Assembly (NCBI RefSeq): GCF_014207955.1
Contig: NZ_JACHLK010000003.1
Span: 310,001-374,000, forward strand
Length of the DNA: 64,000 nt
Source of the DNA: Acidovorax soli
GTDB lineage: Bacteria > Pseudomonadota > Gammaproteobacteria > Burkholderiales > Burkholderiaceae_C
Direction: 5' to 3'
Of this stretch, positions 51,902-63,064 are shown piece by piece. Numbering within the stretch: position 1 is the stretch's first letter; every line of letters starts with the position of its first letter. The notes below the pieces were generated by a model. That model saw only the letters and a program-made list of their open reading frames with translations, was not told the DNA's origin and did no database searches. The position numbers and the translations under genes are program-made.

Positions 51902-54340
51902 CTACTCGCGCACGCTGGTAGTGCGGTAGCCCGTGCTGGAGGTGATCTCGCTTTCGCTGAAGGGCACGCGCAGCCACTGCTTGGCACCGTAGGCCCGGGT
52001 GTAGTCGGCGAAGTGCGGCGAGGCCGGGTCGTCCGAGAGCGAGAACGTCAGGAAGGTATGGGCCTGCACGCCACCGGGCGGGAAGCTCACCACCTGCATG
52101 TAGCTGTTGCCGTAGGACTGGCCCTCCATGGTGTAGCCCCCCTGCCCGATGGGGTTGTCCGAGCAGGTGATGGTGAAGTAGCCCACGCCGCCGCAGCCGC
52201 CGTACAGCGGAATCTTGCTGCCATTGCGCTGGGAGAACAGCACCTCGCCGCGCTGCGCGTCCATGGCATAGCCGCTGGCCTGCACCCTGGCCACGGCGGC
52301 ACCGAAGGCCTGGCGCAGCGCATCTGCCGCACCGGGCTTGAGGTCGCGCGGGGTGTTCAGCGGGTCGGCCGGGTCGAAGGGCACGGCATAGAGCTGCGAG
52401 GCCGGCACCTGCTTGGCGTTCCAGAACTCGTCCCAGACATGCGAGCCGCGTGCCGTGGCGTTGCCGGTGTTGTCCCAGGCGCGCAGCGCGGCACAGGCCG
52501 CACTGACGTCCACCGTGCCCTGCGCGGCGACCGCGATCTGCGGCGTGCTGCAGACCATGTCCAGCGCCTGGGCCTTGAAGCGCTCGGCGCTGTAGACCCG
52601 GCTGTTGAGCACCATCTGCCGCACGATGGCGCTGCTGGCCTGGGTGCCCGGGTAGCCGTCGGTGCCCGCAAAGCGGTCCTGCACCATCTGGTGGCCCAGG
52701 CGGGTGCGCAGGCTCAGCGCCTCGGTGCCGGCGGCGCCGAAGATGGCCGGGTAGCCCGTGAGCAGCGCCTTGGCATTGGTGGACCAGTAGCTGTCGTTCA
52801 TGTTGCCCACGTAGTCGTCGCGCAGCAGGCTGGGCATGCGCGCTGGGCCGATGGCGCCCTTTTGCACCGAGTCGGCATCGCTCTTCCAGTCGCAGGCGCT
52901 GCGCGAGCCGTCGAAGAAAGGCGCATTGGGAATCGCCGCCGCCATGGCCTTGCCAAAGGCCGTGGTGCAACTGGCCACCTGCTCGGGCGTGACATTGGGC
53001 ACCGCGCCGATGTCGGCGTACCAGGCCTTGGCATGGCCCCGGCCCACGGCCACGGTGTTGACCCAGGGGATGGCGGCCTCCTCGCGCTGGATGGCCATGA
53101 ACTCGTCGAGCGAGCCGGCCTGGTTCCAGCGCATCCAGTTGCGGAAGGTGCGGTAGTTCTCGCCGTTGACATCGCGCATGGCGAAGGCCTTGGTGCTGCT
53201 CCAGCCCAGGGCGGGGTTGAGCAGGGCCATGTTCAGCATCGGTCCGTACTCGGACTTGTAGAGCGTGCGCGTGACGGCCGTGGTGGCGCCCGAGGCGTTG
53301 CGCACCTGCACGGTGATGGGCCGCGCGCTCATCTTCACGCTCTTGCCGTCGCGCTCGTAGCTGGTCGGATCACCCGGCGTGAGCGCGAGCTCGTAGAAGC
53401 CGAAGCGGCGTGCCGTGGAGACGGTATGGCTCCAGGCCACGCTGTCGTTGAAGCCAATGAGCACGACAGGGATGCCCAGGAAGGACACACCGCTCACGTT
53501 GAGCTCGCCCGGGATGGTGAGCTGCGCCTGGTAGAAACGGTCCGGCCCGCTCCAGTACCAGTGCGGGTTGCCGAACAGCACGCTGCTGCCCTCGCCCGTG
53601 ACGGCCGAGCCGAAGCCGTACATGTTGCTGCCCACGCCTTCGACACCCCCTACCGCCAGTTGGGGCGCCCGGGTGTCCGCGGGATCGAAGGCGGCGACCT
53701 GGCGTGCCGCGGACCGGGCCGTACCGGCCAGGCTGGCAGCCCCGGGCGGCTGGGCGTTGGCGATGTTGGGGAGGAAGTTGCTGTAGCCGCCCGCCAGGTT
53801 GGCGGCGACCATGCGGCGCCAGATGTCCTGCGCGGTGATGGGCAGCACCCAGGCTTCGGCGCGGCAGGCCGCGTGGGAACGGGTACCGGCCTTGGCCTCC
53901 TTGACATAGCGGTTGTAGCCTGCGGCAAAGCCCTCGACCAGCTTGCGCATGTTCTCGGGCTGGGCCGCGGCCATGGCGTCCACCACGTCGGACGAGAGCA
54001 CATGGCGGTGGAAGAAGTCCGAATCGAGGTTGCTCGGCTGGCCGATGGTGCTGTCGTAGCGCAGCGTGGCTTCACCCCCCAGGTACTGCGAACGCTCGCC
54101 CCGGTAGGTCAGGAAGGAATCGGCCATGGTGCACAGGTTGTCTTCGGCCTGTGCATAGCCGTAGCCGAAGCCCGCGCCGGACCAGTTCGATGCCTTGATG
54201 TGCGGCACGCCCATCTCGGTGCGCCGGATCTCGGCGCTGTAGCCGCTGCCACCGTCGTTGCCGCCGCAGGCGGCGAGCACGGCCGCCACGGCCAGCAGGG
54301 AAAGCGGCCGGATGCCGCTGCGTTTCAAATGCCTCTTCAT
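51902..54340 (-). CDS. Penicillin/AHL acylase-family Ntn hydrolase lipoprotein
   Basis: The 812-residue protein begins with a lipoprotein signal (LLAVAAVLAAC, lipid Cys25) and then the acylase domain. The Ntn-hydrolase nucleophile is Ser238 in GVGSNMYGF, the start of the beta subunit after self-cleavage, and GNPHWYW follows as in PvdQ/QuiP-like N-acyl homoserine lactone acylases. The substrate (AHL, penicillin or another amide) is unproven. AAGGAG precedes ATG 54340; a further-upstream ATG at 54376 is less likely. Two MITE-like elements lie between it and the AraC gene. Confidence 0.93.
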   Translation of the reverse strand: MKRHLKRSGIRPLSLLAVAAVLAACGGNDGGSGYSAEIRRTEMGVPHIKASNWSGAGFGYGYAQAEDNLCTMADSFLTYRGERSQYLGGEATLRYDSTIGQPSNLDSDFFHRHVLSSDVVDAMAAAQPENMRKLVEGFAAGYNRYVKEAKAGTRSHAACRAEAWVLPITAQDIWRRMVAANLAGGYSNFLPNIANAQPPGAASLAGTARSAARQVAAFDPADTRAPQLAVGGVEGVGSNMYGFGSAVTGEGSSVLFGNPHWYWSGPDRFYQAQLTIPGELNVSGVSFLGIPVVLIGFNDSVAWSHTVSTARRFGFYELALTPGDPTSYERDGKSVKMSARPITVQVRNASGATTAVTRTLYKSEYGPMLNMALLNPALGWSSTKAFAMRDVNGENYRTFRNWMRWNQAGSLDEFMAIQREEAAIPWVNTVAVGRGHAKAWYADIGAVPNVTPEQVASCTTAFGKAMAAAIPNAPFFDGSRSACDWKSDADSVQKGAIGPARMPSLLRDDYVGNMNDSYWSTNAKALLTGYPAIFGAAGTEALSLRTRLGHQMVQDRFAGTDGYPGTQASSAIVRQMVLNSRVYSAERFKAQALDMVCSTPQIAVAAQGTVDVSAACAALRAWDNTGNATARGSHVWDEFWNAKQVPASQLYAVPFDPADPLNTPRDLKPGAADALRQAFGAAVARVQASGYAMDAQRGEVLFSQRNGSKIPLYGGCGGVGYFTITCSDNPIGQGGYTMEGQSYGNSYMQVVSFPPGGVQAHTFLTFSLSDDPASPHFADYTRAYGAKQWLRVPFSESEITSSTGYRTTSVRE

Positions 54341-54438
54341 TGCGCTTGTCTCCTTGTGCCCTCTTTGGCGGGGCACAGGCAGCTTAGGCAGGCAGGCGGC
54401 CGCTGGCTTGAACGCAGCGGCTGGATTGGAGGGGCCTC

Positions 54439-54552
54439 AGAGCGGCTGACAAAACTCAGCGAAGCGGTTCTGGCTAGGCGCTGCGTCGCAGGCAGTACGG
54501 TGAGTACGACAAGACGCAGCAACGACGCCAGAAGAGTTTTGTTAGCCGCTCT
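54439..54552. mobile_element. MITE-like element 1
   Basis: The terminal inverted repeats are AGAGCGGCTGACAAAACTC and, as reverse complement of the right end, AGAGCGGCTAACAAAACTC (18 of 19 match). The centre holds a long stem around CTGCGTC...GACGCAG and GGCG...CGCC. There is no ORF. It resembles short dispersed repeats I know from Comamonadaceae. It directly adjoins element 2. Confidence 0.7.
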
Positions 54553-54824
54553 TAGAACCTGTTTGCGATCTCCCAGGGGTCGCGCAGCGGCCTTGGCGGG
54601 TGGTATGCAAGGCGCGGTGCGCAGTTGATAGCTCGGCTATCAACAAGCGCCGCAACGCCGCAGACCGCCCGCCAAGGCTACTGCCCTTCGGGTTGGAGCG
54701 AAATCGGGCGATTAGACGCCCCGGCTGCTTGCATGGGCACGAGCCCATGCGGCGCACCCGAAGCATCCACTCATCCCGATTGCGCTTCAACGCGATCCCC
54801 TGCGAGATCGTAAACAGGTTCTTA
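54552..54824. mobile_element. MITE-like element 2 with TTA flanks
   Basis: TTA flanks GAACCTGTTTGCGATCTC on the left (54552) and the right end mirrors it (GAGATCGTAAACAGGTTC then TTA at 54822-54824). The inverted ends match over about 30 bp with few mismatches. Internal stems include GTTGATAGC TCG GCTATCAAC (54624-54644) and GCATGGGC ACGA GCCCATGC (54731-54750). No transposase is present. The right TTA is the stop codon of the AraC gene. Confidence 0.7.
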
Positions 54825-55631
54825 CTGGGCCTGCCAGGTGCGCAGGGCGTGCTCGTCCACCACCACGGCCACACTGCCGGCGTTGGCCAGAAAGGACGGT
54901 GGCAGGCCGAAATAGCGCTGGAAGGTGCGGCTCATGTGCGCAGCGTCGGTGAAGCCGCCGGACAGGGCGATCTGTGTGAGCGAGCCGCCCGTGGCCATGA
55001 GCTGCACCGTGCGCCGGATCTTGGCCCACAGCAGATAGCGTTTGATGGACATGCCGGTCTGCTCGCGGAACAGATGAGTCATGCGGTCTGGCGACAGGCA
55101 GGCCAGGGCCGCCAGATCCCTGAGGGGGATGGTGCTGCCCTGCCCCGAGGCCACATGCAGGCGCTGCAGCACGCGGTCCACGCGCGGGTCGAGCGGCGCC
55201 CGCTGCTCGGACGTGCCGCACACGCACCGCACCATGCCTTCGCTGAGCGCTCGCAACCGGCCCGCGCCCAGTTGGCCGTGCAGGGCGCCCTCGAACTGCT
55301 CGCGCAGTGGGCCGAAGCAGGCCGCGTCGATCGGCAGGATGGAGCGCTCGCCCAGGGCGATCGACAGCGCGCGGAACGCCGCCGAGGCCGGATCGATGTT
55401 CAGCGACAGCAGGCCGCAGCCATCGGCGTCGAGCTGGCGCGGCACATGGGGCGCCACGAGCGCGGCGGTGCAGCGCAGCACGCTGCCGTCCAGCGTGACG
55501 AGCGTGAACGGGTGCCCGCTGACCGAGGCCAGCAAGGTGGCCGAAGAGCGTGCCGTGAGGCCGGACTGGATGGCCGGCGTGATGTAGAAGAAGCGGTCGT
55601 CCCAGAGGTGCAGGTGGTTGGGTGTCGGCAT
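54822..55631 (-). CDS. AraC-family transcriptional regulator
   Basis: The 269-residue regulator has an N-terminal sensing domain without a clear family (about 1-165) and a C-terminal double helix-turn-helix (about 168-262: IPLRDLAALACLSPDRMTHLFREQTGMSIKRYLLWAKIRRTVQL, then SLTQIALSGGFTDAAHMSRTFQRYFGLPP). The target genes are not apparent. The stop codon TAA is created by the TTA at the right end of the adjacent MITE-like element, so the insertion may have trimmed or replaced the original C-terminus. Confidence 0.85.
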   Translation of the reverse strand: MPTPNHLHLWDDRFFYITPAIQSGLTARSSATLLASVSGHPFTLVTLDGSVLRCTAALVAPHVPRQLDADGCGLLSLNIDPASAAFRALSIALGERSILPIDAACFGPLREQFEGALHGQLGAGRLRALSEGMVRCVCGTSEQRAPLDPRVDRVLQRLHVASGQGSTIPLRDLAALACLSPDRMTHLFREQTGMSIKRYLLWAKIRRTVQLMATGGSLTQIALSGGFTDAAHMSRTFQRYFGLPPSFLANAGSVAVVVDEHALRTWQAQ

Positions 55632-55742
55632 GCGTGGTGCCCGATCGGTGGTTTTTTGTCTCCTGCACCATTGTGGGGCAGAAGCCCGATCGGGGCCAGC
55701 GCGCCTTGCCCTCCCGCCTCCAGCGCCGGGGAGCGCCGTGTC

Positions 55743-57320
55743 TCAGCGCAGGCGCAATGCGCCGGAGGGCGCCGCCGTGAGGCGGAAGGCGCCCACCACG
55801 TCGGCCAGGCGCGCGGCCTGGTCCTTGAGGCTCTCTGCGGCGGCGGTGGACTCCTCCACCAGGGCCGCGTTCTGCTGCGTCATCTGGTCGAGCTGGTTCA
55901 CGGCCACGTTGACCTGGCCGATGCCCTGGCTCTGCTCCGACGCGGCGGCGCTGATCTCGCCGATGATGTCGGTCACGCGGCGCACGGAGTTCACGATCTC
56001 GTCCATGGTGCTGCCCGCGTTCTGCACCAGCGCGGCGCCCGATTCGACCTTCTCGACCGACTGGCCGATCAGGGTCTTGATTTCCTTGGCCGCCTCGGCG
56101 CTGCGCTGCGCCAGGCTGCGCACTTCGCTGGCCACCACGGCAAAGCCCCGGCCCTGCTCGCCGGCACGGGCCGCTTCCACGGCGGCATTCAACGCCAGGA
56201 TGTTGGTCTGGAAGGCGATGCCGTCGATGGTGCCGATGATGTCGCGGATCTTCTTGCTGCTGGCGTTGATCTCGTCCATGGTGCTGACCACCTGGGCCAC
56301 CACCTCGCCGCCGCGCTGCGCCACCTGGGCGGCCGATGCCGCCATCTGGTTGGCCTGCACGGCCGAATCGGCACTCTGGCGCACGGTGCTGGTGAGCTCT
56401 TCCATGGAGGCGGCGGTCTCTTCCAGGTTGCTGGCGGTCTGCTCGGTGCGCGCGCTCAGGTCCTGGTTGCCGACGGCGATCTGCGCGCTGGCCGTGGAGA
56501 TGCTGTCCACCACGCCGCGCACCTGCTGCAGCGAGCCGTGCAGCGCGCCGCGCATGACGTCCAGCGAGCGCAGCAGATGGCCGGTCTCGTCATTGGCGTA
56601 GCTCGCCTGGGGGGTACCGGTCAGGTCCATGTTGGCGATGGACTCGGCAATCGCTTCGGCCTTGCGCAGCGGGCGCGTGATGCTGGTGGCGAGCAGCCAG
56701 GCCAGCAGGGCCCCGAGCACCAGGGAGACGGCCGTGCACACATAGAGCAACAGCGTGGTCTGGGAGCGCAGCTCCTCGGCACGCTTGCCTGCGGCGTCCA
56801 GATCGGAGCGCTGGGCGTCGACCAGCTGCTGCACGCCGGCCAGGTAGTCGCGCGAGGTGGGCTCGAAACGCTCCGCGAACACCTTGCCGGCATTCTCGGC
56901 ATCGCCGGCCTGCTTGAACTTGCTCACCTCTTCGCGGGCAGCCAGGTAGGCCTTGCGCAATTCGCCCACCTTGGTGAACAGCGCTTTTTCGGCGGGCGTG
57001 TCCATCTTCGACTCGATGAACTTCTGCAGCTCGTTGGTCTGGCTGATCGACGCGGCCGTGGCAGGCGCGAAGTAGGCGATCAGCGAGGCATCGCTGCTCT
57101 TGGCAATGGCCGCGGCGCGCTGCACACCCGAAGTGGTGTGGCGCAGCCAGTCGGCACCGGCCCGCTCGACCTGGATGTTGTCGTTGACCATGGTGTCGAT
57201 CTCGGTGCCGAGCTGGCCCAGGCGGACCACAGCGACGATGGAACTGAGCAGGAACAGGGCAAGGATCACACCGAGCACCAGGGTCAGGCGCTTGCCGATG
57301 GACAGCTGATTGAGAAACAT
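55743..57320 (-). CDS. Methyl-accepting chemotaxis protein
   Basis: The 525-residue chemoreceptor has a Tsr-like topology: membrane helix 1 (about 12-33), a periplasmic four-helix-bundle sensor (about 35-185), helix 2 (about 190-212), HAMP (about 213-265) and the cytoplasmic signalling tip ([20 protein letters not shown]...). No C-terminal NWETF-like pentapeptide is present. The ligand is unknown. ATG 57320 gives [12 protein letters not shown]; the frame is open upstream. A terminator of the upstream add gene lies at 57356. Confidence 0.94.
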   Translation of the reverse strand: MFLNQLSIGKRLTLVLGVILALFLLSSIVAVVRLGQLGTEIDTMVNDNIQVERAGADWLRHTTSGVQRAAAIAKSSDASLIAYFAPATAASISQTNELQKFIESKMDTPAEKALFTKVGELRKAYLAAREEVSKFKQAGDAENAGKVFAERFEPTSRDYLAGVQQLVDAQRSDLDAAGKRAEELRSQTTLLLYVCTAVSLVLGALLAWLLATSITRPLRKAEAIAESIANMDLTGTPQASYANDETGHLLRSLDVMRGALHGSLQQVRGVVDSISTASAQIAVGNQDLSARTEQTASNLEETAASMEELTSTVRQSADSAVQANQMAASAAQVAQRGGEVVAQVVSTMDEINASSKKIRDIIGTIDGIAFQTNILALNAAVEAARAGEQGRGFAVVASEVRSLAQRSAEAAKEIKTLIGQSVEKVESGAALVQNAGSTMDEIVNSVRRVTDIIGEISAAASEQSQGIGQVNVAVNQLDQMTQQNAALVEESTAAAESLKDQAARLADVVGAFRLTAAPSGALRLR

Positions 57321-57355
57321 GGAGGGGCTCCGGCCAGGAAAGGGCGTATGGAATG

Positions 57356-57384
57356 TGCAAAAAAATACGGCCCCGGGGGGCCGC
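57356..57384 (-). terminator. Terminator of add (purine cluster)
   Basis: On the minus strand TGCGGCCCC CC GGGGCCG is followed by TATTTTTTTGC. It ends the add operon and separates it from the MCP gene. Confidence 0.85.
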
Positions 57385-57493
57385 ATTCAGCAATGCCAGC
57401 GCCTCACAGCAGGAGCCAACAAATGCTTACATAAACTTGAATTATAGGGTTTACCCTGAATTCTTGCACTGCCCTGGTGCCTGAGCCTCCGGC

Positions 57494-60839
<3,346 letters not shown>

Positions 60840-61019
60840 GTCGGTTCCTTATAAGAAGAAGGAGGTTTGCAAGGTTGGGGACGAAAGCGCTGATTATGGG
60901 GCGATCTACCCGGCGGTAACCAAAGGTTTTTGGGGGAGACGCCACCGTTTCGCCAGGAAGCCCGGCTGGATGCAAGATCCAAGCCGGGCTGGCGGCCCGG
61001 GGCGCGCGCCCTGCCCGCC

Positions 61020-61940
61020 TCAGGAGCCCGGATAGAACGGCTTGCCCAGGGAGGCGGGCATGTTGATGCGGATCCAGGTCGGGTTGCGCGAGATCAGGGC
61101 CAGCACCACGATGGTGGCCACATAGGGCAGCATGCTCAAGAGCTGGCTGGCGACCTGCACGCCCGTGGCCTGCAGGTGGAACTGCAGCATGGTCACGCCG
61201 CCGAACAGGTAGGCCCCGAGCAGCACCCGCGCCGGGCGCCAGGTGGCGAAGGTGGTGAGCGCCAGCGCGATCCAGCCGCGGCCGGCGACCATGCCCTCGA
61301 CCCACAGCGGCGTGTAGACCGTGGAGATGTAGGCACCCGACAGGCCGCACAGCGCGCCACCGACGACCACGGCCGCCAGGCGGATGCGCCGCACCGGGTA
61401 GCCCAGGGCATGGGCGGACTCGGGCGACTCGCCCACCGAGCGCAGCACCAGACCCACGCGCGAGCGGTACAGGAACCAGATCAGCGCAGCCACGAGCACC
61501 ATGGTCAGGTAGACCACCGGGTGTTGCTGGAACAACGCGGGCCCGAGCAGGGGGATCTCAGAGAGGCCTGGGACGGCGTACTTGGTGGTCTCGGGCAGCT
61601 TGGCCTGCACGTAGCTGATGCCGGCAAAGGCCGAGAAACCCACGCCGAACAGGCTCAGCGCCAGGCCCGTGGCGTACTGGTTGGTGTTGAGCCAGATCAC
61701 CAGCACGCCGAAGATGGCGGCCAGCAGCGCGCCGGCGGCCATGCCGGCGGCAAAGCCCAGCCAGGTGTTGCCGGTGTGCACCACGGTGGCGAAGCCCGCG
61801 ATGGCGGCGCACAGCATCATGCCTTCGGCGCCGAGGTTGACGATGCCGGACTTCTCGTTGATCAAGAGGCCCAGGGCCGCGATGGCCAGGACGGTGCCCG
61901 CGCTCAGCGTGGAGCCCAGGAGCAGTGCATAGGATTCCAT
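61020..61940 (-). CDS. ABC transporter permease (nucleoside type, second)
   Basis: The 306-residue permease is a BPD_transp_2 (RbsC/NupQ-type) inner-membrane protein with about eight to nine helices. The family segment GLLINEKSGIVNLGAEGMMLCAAI lies near the N-terminus, VGESPESAHALGYPVRRIRLAAVVVGGALCGLSGAY is the cytoplasmic EAA-like loop, and the C-terminus ends RINMPASLGKPFYPGS. It starts 50 bp after the first permease stop, with AAGGAGG close before the ATG. A 16-codon ORF fills the gap. Confidence 0.94.
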   Translation of the reverse strand: MESYALLLGSTLSAGTVLAIAALGLLINEKSGIVNLGAEGMMLCAAIAGFATVVHTGNTWLGFAAGMAAGALLAAIFGVLVIWLNTNQYATGLALSLFGVGFSAFAGISYVQAKLPETTKYAVPGLSEIPLLGPALFQQHPVVYLTMVLVAALIWFLYRSRVGLVLRSVGESPESAHALGYPVRRIRLAAVVVGGALCGLSGAYISTVYTPLWVEGMVAGRGWIALALTTFATWRPARVLLGAYLFGGVTMLQFHLQATGVQVASQLLSMLPYVATIVVLALISRNPTWIRINMPASLGKPFYPGS

Positions 61941-61943
61941 GTC

Positions 61944-61994
61944 TCAAGCCTCCTTCCGGGCCGGGAAATTGATGGTCGTCGGAACGTGGCTCAT
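61944..61994 (-). CDS. Tiny ORF (16 residues) bridging two permease genes
   Basis: MSHVPTTINFPARKEA starts by ATGA overlap with the stop of the first permease and stops 3 bases before the second permease ATG; the AAGGAGG ribosome binding site lies inside its last codons. It may be a coupling or relay peptide, or only an accident. No match is recognised. Confidence 0.3.
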   Translation of the reverse strand: MSHVPTTINFPARKEA

Positions 61995-63064
61995 GCCGCC
62001 ACCCCCTTCGCACCCACCCAGCGCACGCGGTAGGCGATCAGCGTGTCGCAGGCCAGCAGCGTGAACAGCAGCAGGCCCTGGAACACGCCGGTGAGCGACT
62101 TGGGCAGGCCCAGGCGCGACTGCGCGAGCTCGCCGCCGATGTAGAACATGCTCATGAGGATGGCCGAGAGGATCATGCCCACCGGGTGCAGCCGGCCGAC
62201 GAAGGCGACGATGATGGCCGCGAAGCCATAGCCTGCCGGCACGTAGGGCGTGAGCTGGCCGATGGGGCCCGCCACTTCGAGTGCCCCGGCCAGACCGGCG
62301 GCGCCACCGGAGATGAGCAAGGCCACCCACAGCGCGCGGCGCGAGGAGAAGCCGGCATAGCGCGCCGCCGCCGGTGCCAGGCCGCCCACCTGCTGGGCAA
62401 AGCCGGCCCGCGTGCGGAACAGGAAGACCCACAGCGCGGCCGCGCCGGCCAGGGCCAGCAGCAGGCCGATGGACACGCGCGAGCCCTGCATCAGGCGCGG
62501 GATCTGGGTCACGCGCTCGAAGGTCTTGGTCTGCGGGAAGTTGTAGCCCATGGGGTCCTTCCAGGGGCCGTAGACCAGGTAGCCCAGCACCAGTGTGGCC
62601 ACGTAGACCAGCATCAGGCTGACCAGGATCTCGTTGGCGTTGAACTTGTCGCGCAAGAGCGCGGTGAGCCCGGCCCAGGCCATGCCGCCGAGCACGCCGG
62701 CCACGAGAATGGCCGGCACGATCCAGGGGCCGGTGGTCTTGTCGGCCAGGAGGGCCACGCCGCCGGCAACCACGGCGCCAATGACGAACTGCCCCTCGGC
62801 ACCGATGTTCCAGACGTTGGAGCGAAAGCACACGGCCAGGCCGAGCGCGATCAGCAGCAGCGGCGTGGCCTTGACCATGAGCTCGCCGATGGCGTACGGC
62901 GTCTTGATCGGTTCCCAGAAGAAGATCTGCAGCGCCCGCACAGGGTCCTTGCCCAGCGCCGCGAACAGGATGATGCCGATGAGCACGGTGAAGGCCAGCG
63001 CCAGCAGGGGCGAGCCGAAGGTCCACAGCCGCGAGGCCTGGGGGCGCGGTTCGAGCTTAAGCAT
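61991..63064 (-). CDS. ABC transporter permease (nucleoside type, first)
   Basis: The 357-residue inner-membrane permease pairs with the one at 61020. It has about nine helices and the family region AVCFRSNVWNIGAEGQFVIGAVVAGG. ATG 63064 (MLKLEPRPQ) lies inside the 3' end of the ATPase gene (stop at 63057), so the two genes overlap by 8 bp. GAGGG precedes it. The open frame extends 21 codons further, without family support. It ends by ATGA into the tiny ORF at 61944. Confidence 0.94.
   Translation of the reverse strand: MLKLEPRPQASRLWTFGSPLLALAFTVLIGIILFAALGKDPVRALQIFFWEPIKTPYAIGELMVKATPLLLIALGLAVCFRSNVWNIGAEGQFVIGAVVAGGVALLADKTTGPWIVPAILVAGVLGGMAWAGLTALLRDKFNANEILVSLMLVYVATLVLGYLVYGPWKDPMGYNFPQTKTFERVTQIPRLMQGSRVSIGLLLALAGAAALWVFLFRTRAGFAQQVGGLAPAAARYAGFSSRRALWVALLISGGAAGLAGALEVAGPIGQLTPYVPAGYGFAAIIVAFVGRLHPVGMILSAILMSMFYIGGELAQSRLGLPKSLTGVFQGLLLFTLLACDTLIAYRVRWVGAKGVAA

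Noticed and set aside
54439-54824. Insertion sequence remnant with transposase
   Set aside because: No transposase fragment is visible in any frame of either element. They are kept as MITE-like elements only.
54600-57434. 944-codon frame on the plus strand
   Set aside because: It covers the MITE-like element, AraC and chemoreceptor genes on the other strand and has no recognisable domain.
60950-61000. AGCCCGGCTGG/CCAAGCCGGGCT inverted repeat between the BMP and permease genes
   Set aside because: It is a good stem but has no T tract, and the flanking genes should be co-transcribed. I do not call it a terminator.
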